A DNA stretch of 64,000 nucleotides from Paracoccus kondratievae. Its GTDB lineage: Bacteria > Pseudomonadota > Alphaproteobacteria > Rhodobacterales > Rhodobacteraceae. Position numbers and translations under genes: made by a program. Under the pieces are notes generated by a model. It searched no databases, was not told where the DNA came from, and saw only the letters and a list, made by a program, of their open reading frames with translations. Below, one piece after another: positions 41,898-50,688 of the stretch. The DNA lies in the NCBI RefSeq assembly GCF_009301415.1, contig NZ_CP045073.1, positions 682,001 through 746,000 on the forward strand, in the 5' to 3' direction. How positions within the stretch are numbered: position 1 is the first letter of the stretch; every line of letters begins with the position of its first letter.

Positions 41898-44522
41898 CTA
41901 GGCGAAATCATAAGCGAAGCCGCCACCTTCGATACGAATCGTCACATCAGACATCGCCTGCCCCGAAACCATGCGCGACAGTACTTGCCGCGACAGTTCG
42001 GGCAGGATCGAGTTGGTAATAATATTGTCTATCATCCGTCCGCCGCTGTCCGGATCACGGCATTGCGCGACAATATGATTGATCACCGCATCATCCCAAC
42101 CCAGCCGCGCGCCATGACTGTCACGCATCCGCCGCGCCACCGAACCAAGCTTCAGCCGGCTGATGCCGCCCAGCACCTCAGCCGACAGAGGCAGGTAGGG
42201 AATGGTCACGATCCGGCCCAGCAGCGCCGGGGGGAAGGTGCCAAGCAACTCCTCTTTCAGGCTGGCCTGCAACGTATCCTCATCAGTGATGATGCCCTCG
42301 GGGGCAAGCGCCATGATCGTACCGGTGCCGACATTCGAGGTCATCAGGATCAGCGTGTTACGAAAGTTGATGGGGCGGCCGTTGCCGTCCTCCATCCAGC
42401 CCTTGTCAAAGACCTGAAAGAACAGCTCATGTACATCGGGATGGGCCTTTTCCATCTCGTCCAGCAGTACGACCGAATAGGGCTTGCGGCGCACCGCCTC
42501 GGTCAACCGGCCGCCCTCGCCATAGCCGACATAACCGGGGGGGGCCCCTTTCAGCAGGCTGACGGAATGCGCTTCCTGGAATTCGGACATGTTTATGGTA
42601 ATGATATTCTGCTCACCACCATATAACGCCTCGGCCAGCGCCAGCGCCGTTTCGGTCTTGCCAACGCCCGAAGGGCCGCAGAGCATGAAAACCCCGATGG
42701 GCTTTTCCGGGTTCCCAAGACCGGCACGGGCAGTCTCGACCCGGCGCGCAATCATGCAAAGCCCCTGATCCTGCCCGATCACCCGTTCACGTAGCAAGTC
42801 CGACAGACCCAGCACCGCCTGCAATTCATCAGCAACCATGCGCCCCGCCGGAATGCCGGTCCAGTCGCTGATAACGCTGGCCACCGCCTGTTCGTCAACA
42901 TGCGGCCAGATCATCCGCTCATCAGCATGAATTTGGCCCAGCTGATCCATGGCGCCGGTCAGTTCGGCACGGATCGCCTCTTCGTCGAAATCTTCGCCTG
43001 CGCGTTCGGCAAGCGATTTGCGCAAAGACAATATCTGCCCGACAAGCGATTTCTCATCGGCATAGGCAGTTTCCAGATCAGCCAGCTGGGCCCGCGCCTC
43101 TTCGGCGCGTGTGCGGGTCTCGGCCAGCCGGGCCTCGTCGCCCTCACCCAGATCGCGATCGGATTCGCGGGCGGCGATCTCACTGTCATAACCAGAAATT
43201 TCTGCGCGCAGATCGGCAATCCGGGCGGGAATGGTAGATTGGCTGATTGCAACGCGGGCACAGGCGGTATCCAGAAGCGACACTGCCTTGTCGGGCAATT
43301 GCCGCGCGGGCAGATAGCGCGCCGAAAGCTTCACCGCCGCCTCAAGCGCGGCGTCCGAGATACGGACCTTGTGATGCGCCTGCATTGGGGCGCGCAGGCC
43401 ACGGATCATGTAGCACGCGGTCTCGATCGAGGGCTCATCGACCGAAATTGGCTGAAAGCGCCGGGTCAGCGCCGGGTCCTTCTCAAAATAATTGCGATAT
43501 TCGGCCCAGGTCGTCGCGCCGATGGTGCGCAAAGTGCCCCGCGCCAAAGCTGGCTTCAGCAGGTTCGCGGCATCGCCGGTTCCAGCCGCACCCCCGGCAC
43601 CAACCAGCGTATGCGCCTCGTCAATGAACAGGATGATCGGGGTGGCCGAGCTTTGCACCTCGTCAATGACCGAGCGCAAGCGCTGCTCGAACTCACCTTT
43701 CATGCTGGCACCGGCCTGCATGGCACCGATGTCCAGCATATGCAGCCGCATGCCCTGCAAGGCTGGCGGCACCTCTCCCGCGGCAAGCTTTTGTGCGAAC
43801 CCCTCGACCACGGCAGTTTTGCCGACGCCAGCTTCACCAGTCAGAATCGGGTTGTTCTGACGCCGACGCATCAGCACATCAATGATCTGGCGGATCTCAT
43901 TATCGCGGCCGACAACCGGGTCCATGCCACCCTCGGCCGCCTGCGCGGTCATATCGACCGAGAACCGCCCCAGCGCGGTGGCTGCTGCGCCCTGCTGCCC
44001 TTCACGCGCTGGGGTGCCGACGCCGTCCATCGGGCGCAGGTTTTCCTCCTCAGAGTCCTGCCACAGCGTCCGGGCCTCGGCACCGATGCGCTCGGCCGAC
44101 ATGTCGGCAAACAAGGACGAGTAAAGCTCGACCTCGCGGCGCAGGGCAGCATCATTCAGCAACGCGACCAGCAGGTGCCCGGTACGGATCTGCGCCTCGC
44201 CGAAGAACAGCGTGGCGTAGGTCCAGGCATGATTCAGCGCATCCGCCAGCCGTTCCGAGATGCCGGGGGTTTCGGTAACGTTCTTTTGCAGGCTGTCCAT
44301 CGCCCGGCCCAGATCCTTGAGCATCCGTCCGCGATCCAGCCCCAGCGCGCGCAGGGTGACCGAAATATCGCCATCCTGATGCGATACGGCATGAAACAGC
44401 CAGTGCGACAGTTCGACATTGCGGTTGCCGTCACCACGCGCCTGCCGCATCGCCTGAAGGAAGGCCTCATAACCCAGCCGGTTCATTTTGCCGGCAAATT
44501 TCTCGATTGTGATCGCGGTCAT
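41898..44522 (-). CDS. tssH: TssH (ClpV) ATPase of type VI secretion
   Basis: An 874-residue ClpV AAA+ ATPase. The N-terminal double Clp-N domain (AKMNRLGYEAFLQAMRQARG-like helix, HLLVALLNDAALRR) is followed by D1 Walker A GEAGVGKTAVVEG and Walker B FIDEAHTLVGAGG, a coiled middle domain, and D2 Walker A GPSGVGKTETALA with Walker B VVLLDEMEKAHPDV. It unfolds and recycles the contracted TssB/TssC sheath. It is the last gene of the cluster here and overlaps tssG by four bases. Confidence 0.96.
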   Translation of the reverse strand: MTAITIEKFAGKMNRLGYEAFLQAMRQARGDGNRNVELSHWLFHAVSHQDGDISVTLRALGLDRGRMLKDLGRAMDSLQKNVTETPGISERLADALNHAWTYATLFFGEAQIRTGHLLVALLNDAALRREVELYSSLFADMSAERIGAEARTLWQDSEEENLRPMDGVGTPAREGQQGAAATALGRFSVDMTAQAAEGGMDPVVGRDNEIRQIIDVLMRRRQNNPILTGEAGVGKTAVVEGFAQKLAAGEVPPALQGMRLHMLDIGAMQAGASMKGEFEQRLRSVIDEVQSSATPIILFIDEAHTLVGAGGAAGTGDAANLLKPALARGTLRTIGATTWAEYRNYFEKDPALTRRFQPISVDEPSIETACYMIRGLRAPMQAHHKVRISDAALEAAVKLSARYLPARQLPDKAVSLLDTACARVAISQSTIPARIADLRAEISGYDSEIAARESDRDLGEGDEARLAETRTRAEEARAQLADLETAYADEKSLVGQILSLRKSLAERAGEDFDEEAIRAELTGAMDQLGQIHADERMIWPHVDEQAVASVISDWTGIPAGRMVADELQAVLGLSDLLRERVIGQDQGLCMIARRVETARAGLGNPEKPIGVFMLCGPSGVGKTETALALAEALYGGEQNIITINMSEFQEAHSVSLLKGAPPGYVGYGEGGRLTEAVRRKPYSVVLLDEMEKAHPDVHELFFQVFDKGWMEDGNGRPINFRNTLILMTSNVGTGTIMALAPEGIITDEDTLQASLKEELLGTFPPALLGRIVTIPYLPLSAEVLGGISRLKLGSVARRMRDSHGARLGWDDAVINHIVAQCRDPDSGGRMIDNIITNSILPELSRQVLSRMVSGQAMSDVTIRIEGGGFAYDFA

Positions 44523-45514
44523 CGGGGGCCTTTCGCGGAATTCTGGCCCGTGTCGCGACCCAGCGCGAAACGGGCGACTTCGGTATAATCAGAGCCGGGG
44601 GGCAACCCTTCGGGGCGAATGGCGGCCAGCCAGCCAATGGCAGCATCGCGGCCAAGCTGCGCCGGTGGTACACGGTCGGCAGGCAGGGCAAGCGCCAGAT
44701 CGATATCCAGAGTCTTGCCGAGATACCAGTACACCAGCCCGGCCAGCCGGTCGTGCCGGGGCTGGCCGGGCAGGAAGTCACGATAGGTTTGCGGATCGGG
44801 CAGGTCCAGCCGGATACAAATCTTTTCGTTCACCGATTGCCGCCGCGCGCCCAGATAACTGTCGCTGCCCAGCATGCCGCCCTGCCCCAGACCGTGCAGG
44901 TCGTCCGGCTCGAACTCAAGCCAGCTTACGACATGTTCCTGCACATCGACCGGATAGCCGAAATGGCTGTGCAGCAATTGCCGCAGCCTCACTGCGCTGC
45001 GCACCCGGCCCCCAAAGATCGACACCAATGGCAACCGGGCAATGTCGGGGAAACTGTCGTGGTCGCGGAAAGCGGGTGTGCCGATACCAGCCACCGCGCC
45101 GACGTAGAACTGGAAACGGTCCTGATCCGGACGGTCGTGCTGGCTGATGGCATGGGCATCCGACCATGCACGAAAGAACAGCTGGTAGAAACGCGAGGAC
45201 AGGATATCGGCAAAGGCGACAAAGCCTTCTTCGCCTTCTTCCTGCCAGCGCAGCACCTCTTCGGTCAGGTTCAGCGGCAGCGCGCCATGCGGGCCAAAAA
45301 AGCCCATGAATTGTGCACGGATTCTGGCGCGGGTGCCTTCTGTGTCCAGCGCCGACAGCTCTTGCGAAGGGAAGGCCAGCCGGGGGTCCTGCCCGATATC
45401 GACAATATCCTGCGCCCGCCGGGTGCTTCGGCCAATGCGCGGCCGGCCCGCACCTTCACGCTCCAGCCGGCGCAACAGCGCCAGAAAGCCGGCCTCTCCG
45501 GCAGGACGGGTCAT
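44519..45514 (-). CDS. tssG: TssG baseplate protein
   Basis: A 331-residue TssG/ImpH/VasB family protein: FLALLRRLEREGAGRPRIGRS opening, FPSQELSAL, FMGFFGPHGALPLNLTEEVL, and GARRQSVNEKICIRLDLP near the end. TssG pairs with TssF in the baseplate wedge that assembles around the spike. It overlaps tssF upstream and tssH downstream, each by four bases, so the three are translationally coupled. Confidence 0.92.
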   Translation of the reverse strand: MTRPAGEAGFLALLRRLEREGAGRPRIGRSTRRAQDIVDIGQDPRLAFPSQELSALDTEGTRARIRAQFMGFFGPHGALPLNLTEEVLRWQEEGEEGFVAFADILSSRFYQLFFRAWSDAHAISQHDRPDQDRFQFYVGAVAGIGTPAFRDHDSFPDIARLPLVSIFGGRVRSAVRLRQLLHSHFGYPVDVQEHVVSWLEFEPDDLHGLGQGGMLGSDSYLGARRQSVNEKICIRLDLPDPQTYRDFLPGQPRHDRLAGLVYWYLGKTLDIDLALALPADRVPPAQLGRDAAIGWLAAIRPEGLPPGSDYTEVARFALGRDTGQNSAKGPR

Positions 45515-47412
45515 ATCAGTGGCCCCAGCCCGGCCCGGGGCGGGAAACGTTTTATGACGCCGCGCTGCCGGCTGGTAATCACGGTCTGGGTAAAGCTGTT
45601 GATACTGGCGTATTCTGCAAGGAAACGGTCCAGCACCGCCCCCAGCAGAATGACGCCGCGTCCCTCGAAGGCGGCTTCATCGAAGGTCAGCACCAGCTCC
45701 AGCCCGCGCGCTGGAAAGATCCCCTCGGGCCGGCGCAATGAGCGGGTGACAGGCCGCACCGCAAGGCCGGTCAGCCCGGCCAGCTGCACCTCGGTCACAT
45801 GATCTGAGGCATCGGCAAACAGGCTCAGCAGCTCACGCAGGCTGGCGGCGCCATCGCGGCCAAAGCGGTCGTCCAACCCGAAATGATTCAACGACAAATA
45901 GGAAATCAGTCGCCAATAAACGTCGCCCTGCCGCATACGGTGCGGGCCGGCACGCTCGACCTCAGTCACAGCCTCGCGCGGAGGAGTAGGGCCGTTTACG
46001 CAGGTCAATGACAGCGCCTGATCCGAAACCATGACGAAATCATCCGAACCTGCCAGCGGCAGCACCGCCGGCAGATGTCGGTTGGAACAAAGAGCGCGGA
46101 TATGCAGCCGCTGCGCCCGCCGGCCCACCACCGCTTCCGGCGGCTCGTAAATCGAGATAAAGGTCTCGGTGCCGCGATAGTCGTTGCGCAGCCCGGCACG
46201 CCGTTCGATCTCGGTCAAGCGGCGGGGTTTGCGGCGGGCGGTATAGTAATATGTCGCGCGCGGCGCCCCGCTCTGCGGCAAGGCGTATAGCGGCACCACG
46301 TCGACCCGGTCATGAGCAGTGCCATAGCTCGCCTGCACACGCAGCAGACGCTGAATCTCGTAATGCGTGATCGGGCTGGAATCCGGGGTCACCACATATT
46401 CGTGCCGCCGGTCGTCCAGCCGCACCTGGTTCGATGCTTCCTCGAAAAGATTGATCGCCGGTGCACAGTTCAGTCGAATGTCGTGCTGTTGGATCTGCCG
46501 CGCCAAATCGTCATTGACACGGTCGAACTCAAGGATCAGTTGCGCCTCGCGCGCTGGGATGCGCGACAGCGCAGGCTTCAGGCCCGTCAGGCGAAACCCC
46601 ATGAACTTGCGCGGAAAGGCAAAGAAATCGCGCAGGATGGCAAAGCCTTCGAACAGGCGCAGATCCCTGTCGAAGAGCTGCTCGCTGCGATCAAAGCCGA
46701 TCTGCTCGATCTGGTCGGGTCTCAGGCGGATGAAGGCCGGATCGCCGTTCGGCTGTAGCCAGCGCAATGAAGCACGGGTCACGTTGCAATGGATCTGCTC
46801 ATAGGCGGCGATAGCCCGCAACTGGTCTGCGGTCAGATGAAAGGTCAGTGCGTCCTGCGCGTTGACGCCGATCTGCTCACCATCGGTGCGTGCAAGGTCG
46901 ATCTGCAACCCGGCGCTGGTCGCCGGATCGGGGTCCTGCCCCAGCCCGCCCAGCGTCGTGGTCTGCTCATGATAGGTCAGGCCAGCAACAGTCAGCGGCA
47001 GCACATGCAGCGGCGCAGTAAGGCTGAACCGGCAAGCCACGCGCTTTTCTGCGTCGCGAAAGCGCGCGTCCAGATATTCACCGCGTGCAAAGACCTGCAC
47101 CCCCTCGTTCTGCCGGGTCAGGGGCCCTGCTTCGACAATCATACAGCTGGGAACCGGCGCCAGCGCATCGGGAAATATCTGCTCCAACAGTTCGGTGGTA
47201 AAGCCGCGGAATTCTTCGTCCAGCTTAAGCTGCACTCTGGCGGCCAGAAAGGCGGTGCCTTCCAGCAGACCGGCAATGGTCGGGTCGATATTCTCGCGCA
47301 GTACACCGCCCAGCCGCTCGGCCAGGCCGGGATATTCCTCGGCAAATTCCGCCGAGCGCTCGTAGAGCATGTCCAGCTCGCGCTCATATGCGTCGCGGAA
47401 AGCCTTTTTCAT
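45511..47412 (-). CDS. tssF: TssF baseplate protein
   Basis: A 633-residue TssF/ImpG/VasA protein: AFRDAYERELDMLYERSAEFAEEYPGLAERLGG at the N-terminus, RENIDPTIAGLLEGTAFLAARVQLKL, and a C-terminal part with YLSLNHFGLDD and RPEGIFPARGLELVLTFDE. TssF is the major wedge component of the T6SS baseplate. Four-base overlaps with tssE and tssG support coupled synthesis of the wedge proteins. Confidence 0.94.
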   Translation of the reverse strand: MKKAFRDAYERELDMLYERSAEFAEEYPGLAERLGGVLRENIDPTIAGLLEGTAFLAARVQLKLDEEFRGFTTELLEQIFPDALAPVPSCMIVEAGPLTRQNEGVQVFARGEYLDARFRDAEKRVACRFSLTAPLHVLPLTVAGLTYHEQTTTLGGLGQDPDPATSAGLQIDLARTDGEQIGVNAQDALTFHLTADQLRAIAAYEQIHCNVTRASLRWLQPNGDPAFIRLRPDQIEQIGFDRSEQLFDRDLRLFEGFAILRDFFAFPRKFMGFRLTGLKPALSRIPAREAQLILEFDRVNDDLARQIQQHDIRLNCAPAINLFEEASNQVRLDDRRHEYVVTPDSSPITHYEIQRLLRVQASYGTAHDRVDVVPLYALPQSGAPRATYYYTARRKPRRLTEIERRAGLRNDYRGTETFISIYEPPEAVVGRRAQRLHIRALCSNRHLPAVLPLAGSDDFVMVSDQALSLTCVNGPTPPREAVTEVERAGPHRMRQGDVYWRLISYLSLNHFGLDDRFGRDGAASLRELLSLFADASDHVTEVQLAGLTGLAVRPVTRSLRRPEGIFPARGLELVLTFDEAAFEGRGVILLGAVLDRFLAEYASINSFTQTVITSRQRGVIKRFPPRAGLGPLI

Positions 47413-47990
47413 GCCTCGGCCAGCGTGCGTTTCAGCGCGATCTTGCCGGCGGTCGGATCAACCTCAGCAAAGAACTGCACGGCAATATCGGTGGGGTCGG
47501 ACTTCATCTCGGCCAGTATCTCAAAGGTGATGCGCTGGTCGGTGGTCGGCGCCAGATCGTCCACCCGTACCTCCAGCGTTTCGGCGCGCAGCCGGGGTTC
47601 GTTGCGGATCAGCGCCTCGCGGATGGCATGGCCCAGGTCTATTGGCGTGCGACTTTCGCGCCAGAGCGTATCGAGATCGGGCAGGCCGTGATTGACCACT
47701 GATTCCCGCACCCTTGGCGTATCGCTCAGCTCGGTACAGACATCCAGTCGGATGGTGTTCATCAGACTGGTCAGATCCAGCACCAGATTGCGGCGCAGCG
47801 ATTCCTCACTGGCCCCCTCGCGGCGTTTTTGGCTTTGAAGCGTCAGATCGCGTTCGCCCTCAGTATAGCGGCGTTCGCGGTTGCGTGAATCACGCCTTGC
47901 GGCTGAATCGCGAAAGATGTGCAGCAGGGACATCTCGCGCAGCCCCCTGCGCCCAGAATCTCCCTCAGAGGAAGGATGACGTGACGACAT
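47409..47990 (-). CDS. tssE: TssE (gp25-like) baseplate protein
   Basis: A 193-residue gp25/TssE protein: EESLRRNLVLDLTSLMNTIRLD, VVNHGLPDL, ELSDTPRVRESV and the C-terminal RVDDLAPTTDQRITFEILAEM. It ties the sheath to the baseplate. The start is ATG 47990; a later ATG at 47933 (MSLLHIFRD) matches the usual TssE opening better and is an alternative. It follows hcp after 92 bases holding a hairpin and overlaps tssF by four bases. Confidence 0.9.
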   Translation of the reverse strand: MSSRHPSSEGDSGRRGLREMSLLHIFRDSAARRDSRNRERRYTEGERDLTLQSQKRREGASEESLRRNLVLDLTSLMNTIRLDVCTELSDTPRVRESVVNHGLPDLDTLWRESRTPIDLGHAIREALIRNEPRLRAETLEVRVDDLAPTTDQRITFEILAEMKSDPTDIAVQFFAEVDPTAGKIALKRTLAEA

Positions 47991-48038
47991 GATCCGCCCG
48001 CTAGCCTACGCACAGCCGAAGCTGCGCAAGGAAACAGG

Positions 48039-48062
48039 GCCGACATTGTCGCCCCTGTCGGC
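48039..48062 (-). promoter_or_regulatory. Hairpin between hcp and tssE
   Basis: GCCGACA (48056-48062 on the minus strand) pairs with TGTCGGC (48045-48039) around a 10-base loop, in the 92-base hcp-tssE gap, followed by a weak pyrimidine tract. It could attenuate transcription so that Hcp is made in excess over the baseplate proteins. Confidence 0.4.
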
Positions 48063-48082
48063 GATGGAAGGTCGTGAGGCGC

Positions 48083-48580
48083 TTAGGCGCTCCATTCCTT
48101 GTTTTCGGCGATGTCCCAGCCGGCCAAGGTTTCGGCACCAGCGGCGCCGGTGTCTTCCTGAAGGGTATAGGCCACCTCGAACTTGCGGAAGTTCAGGGTC
48201 AGCGTCTCCTGAATGCGGTCAAGACCGTCCTTGGCACCGCCAGTCGAATAGCTCGTGATCATGATTTTGCTCATCTTGATCCGGAAATATTCAACCGGGG
48301 CTGCGCCGCCCGATTTCCGCACGATCAGTTCGCCCGATTCGATATGCTCACCGTTAGTGCAGCGCTTGATCAGATCGTTAGTCGCCAGATCAACATATTT
48401 GGTCAAGGTGATGTCCTGCACATTGACCTTGCCGCCGCCGCCGCCCGAGCCGACATGCGTGGTGCCCGACTGGGTCAGGCCCCAGTTCCAGGCCAGGACA
48501 TCAATCTCGTCCTTATGGGTGTCATCCTGGGACTCTCCCTTAATATTGTTCGAGAGCTTCAGAAAGATGTCGACAGCCAT
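48083..48580 (-). CDS. hcp: Hcp (TssD) tube protein
   Basis: A 165-residue Hcp: DIFLKLSNNIKGESQDDTHKDEIDVLAWNWG at the N-terminus, KVNVQDITLTKYVDLATNDLIKRCTNGEHI, and a beta-rich middle with YFRIKMSKIMITSYSTGG. Hexameric Hcp rings stack inside the sheath and are expelled. The GSGGGGGK insertion after HVG lies in the extended loop region. Separated from tssC by 32 bases and from tssE by a hairpin. Confidence 0.95.
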   Translation of the reverse strand: MAVDIFLKLSNNIKGESQDDTHKDEIDVLAWNWGLTQSGTTHVGSGGGGGKVNVQDITLTKYVDLATNDLIKRCTNGEHIESGELIVRKSGGAAPVEYFRIKMSKIMITSYSTGGAKDGLDRIQETLTLNFRKFEVAYTLQEDTGAAGAETLAGWDIAENKEWSA

Positions 48581-48612
48581 TTAGTCACTCCTACGATTTG
48601 AGTATCAACTGG

Positions 48613-50100
48613 TTACTTTTTCGGAAGCTTGGAAACGAGCGACATGCCCACATCCATACCTTCCAATTGGAAATGTGGTTTCAGGAAGAATTTTCCCATA
48701 TAGTAACCGGGATTCTCCTCATCTTCCACCACTTCTACCTTCGCTCCGGCCAAAGGTTTCTTGGCCTTTTCACGCTCGGTCGCACTTTCCGGGTTGCCGG
48801 AAACGTATTTGTTGATCCAGGTCTGCAACTGTGTCTGCAATTGCAGACGATCTGGACTTTGACCGATCTTGTCGCGAACCATACACTTCAAATAATGGCT
48901 GAAACGTGACACCGCGAAAATATACGGCAGGCGCGAAGACAGATTGTCCGAGGCCGTAGCCTGCTCATCCACATATTTCTTGGGCCGATACAGCGTTTGC
49001 GCACCGATGAAGGCGGCCTTGTCAGTATGCTTGCGATGGATCAGCCCGATCAGCCCGGCCTTGGAAAGCTCTCCCTCACGCCGGTCTGTGATCGACACTT
49101 CGGTCGGACACTTCAGATCCTTGGAGCCATCGCCGCTGTCAAAGTTATGCGTCGGCAGGTTCAGCACCTCGCCGCCCGACTGCACCCCACGGATATGCAC
49201 GGTCCAGCCGTGCTCTTTATGCGCACGGTTGATGTTCACCGCCATCGCATGGGCTGAGTTCATCCAGGCGTATTTGGTGCCGGCATGGCCATCAGTCTCT
49301 TCCTCGAAGTTGAACTCCTCGACGACAGAGTTGGAGTTCTGACCGTAGGGTTCGCGCGACAGCACACGCGGCAAGGTCAGCGCCAGATAGCGCGAATTCT
49401 CGGAATCGCGCATACTGTTCCATGCAGCGTAATCAGGCGTATCGAATATCTCGGACAGGTCAGGCGGAGTGCCGATCTCGGTCCAGCTGTCCATGCCCAG
49501 CAATTCGGGAGAGGCCGCTGAAATAAAGGGCGCATGAGCAACTGCGGCGATCTTGGAAATATCGCGCAGCAGGGCCACATCAGCCGTCGAATGATCGAAA
49601 TAATAGTCCCCGATCAGCGCGCCAAAGGGCTTGCCGCCCAACGTGCCGAATTCCGCCTCGTAGATACGCAGGTTCAGCGGAGATTTGTCCCATTTAGCGC
49701 CGGGATAGCGCCGGAACATCTGCTGCAGTTCCTTTTTCGAGACGTTCATCACCTTGATTCGCAGTGAAGCGTCCGTCTCGGAGTGGTTGACCGTATAGGC
49801 CAAGCCGCGCCAACTGGATTCCAGCTTCTGGAATTCCTCGTGGTGGATGACCTCGTTCAGTTGCTCGGTCAGTTTCTGATCCAGCTTCGACAGAATGGCA
49901 TCGATCGTGTCGATCACATCCTCGGCGATCAGGCTTTCGTCATCCAACGCTTCGCGCACCAGCGCGGCGACGGCATTGTCCACCTCTTTAGCGGCGACAT
50001 CGGTGCGCGGCTTGATGGTCTGCTTGAGGATATCCGAAAACTCGTCCAGGCTCCCAAGAGCGTCCTGACTGGCAACCTGGGCCTGCGATTCCTGCGCCAT
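48613..50100 (-). CDS. tssC: TssC contractile sheath protein, large subunit
   Basis: A 495-residue TssC/VipB protein: LDQKLTEQLNEVIHHEEFQKLESSWRGLAYTVNHSE, the motif KPFGALIGDYYFDHSTAD, HAPFISAASPELLGMDSWTE and RFSHYLKCMVRDKIGQSPDR with the C-terminal gp18-like part. With TssB it forms the contractile sheath. Its ATG overlaps the TssB stop by one base (TGATG), so stoichiometric coupling is likely. Length is typical. Confidence 0.96.
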   Translation of the reverse strand: MAQESQAQVASQDALGSLDEFSDILKQTIKPRTDVAAKEVDNAVAALVREALDDESLIAEDVIDTIDAILSKLDQKLTEQLNEVIHHEEFQKLESSWRGLAYTVNHSETDASLRIKVMNVSKKELQQMFRRYPGAKWDKSPLNLRIYEAEFGTLGGKPFGALIGDYYFDHSTADVALLRDISKIAAVAHAPFISAASPELLGMDSWTEIGTPPDLSEIFDTPDYAAWNSMRDSENSRYLALTLPRVLSREPYGQNSNSVVEEFNFEEETDGHAGTKYAWMNSAHAMAVNINRAHKEHGWTVHIRGVQSGGEVLNLPTHNFDSGDGSKDLKCPTEVSITDRREGELSKAGLIGLIHRKHTDKAAFIGAQTLYRPKKYVDEQATASDNLSSRLPYIFAVSRFSHYLKCMVRDKIGQSPDRLQLQTQLQTWINKYVSGNPESATEREKAKKPLAGAKVEVVEDEENPGYYMGKFFLKPHFQLEGMDVGMSLVSKLPKK

Positions 50101-50621
50101 CAGCTATCCTCTTCCTCGGCGGGTTTCGTCTTTTCGCGCTCAGCCAGCGCAGCCATCAGCTCGGGGTCAGCCAAAAGCTTGCGAAGCTGCTCCTGCGCCT
50201 TGGGTTTCGAGTTCATGTAGCGTTGCAGGTTGGCCAGATGCTGGCGTGCCTCCAGCAGTTTTTTCAGCGCCGGAATCTGGCGCGCCACGGCAGCCGGATT
50301 GAAATCATCCATGCTTTGGAAGGTCAGCGACACGCCCAACCGGTCATCGCCGTCGCTCAGCTTGTTCTCGACATTGAAGCTGACGCCGGGGGCCACGCTT
50401 TTCATGTAGTCGTCAAGCGACGAGGCAGTCACATCGACAAAGTCGCGCACGTCCATCTCGGGCTTCTCGACGTCCGAGGCATTACCCGACAGGTCGGACA
50501 TCACACCCATGACAAAGGGCAACTCGACCATCTTCTCGGAATCGTAGGGATCTTCGTACGAAATATTCACCCGAGGCGGGCGGTTGCGCTTGATAAAATC
50601 GGTCGCCTTGTCCGAAGCCAT
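50100..50621 (-). CDS. tssB: TssB contractile sheath protein, small subunit
   Basis: A 173-residue TssB/VipA protein: DKATDFIKRNRPPRVNISYEDP, VELPFVMGVMSDLSGN, FVDVTASSLDDYMKSVAPGV and LTFQSMDDFNPAAVARQIPALKKLLEAR. I start at ATG 50621 (GGAGG nine bases upstream) rather than seven codons earlier. With TssC it builds the sheath. The 67-base gap to tssA may hold a weak promoter or only the ribosome site. Confidence 0.95.
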   Translation of the reverse strand: MASDKATDFIKRNRPPRVNISYEDPYDSEKMVELPFVMGVMSDLSGNASDVEKPEMDVRDFVDVTASSLDDYMKSVAPGVSFNVENKLSDGDDRLGVSLTFQSMDDFNPAAVARQIPALKKLLEARQHLANLQRYMNSKPKAQEQLRKLLADPELMAALAEREKTKPAEEEDS

Positions 50622-50688
50622 CAGATCAATCCTCCATTGCACAAGGCAAACTGCAAAACCAACACCAAGTCAATGCCCGCAATATCGC

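Noticed and set aside
42900..44588. 562-codon plus-strand frame opposite tssH
   Set aside because: Antisense shadow of a confidently assigned gene.
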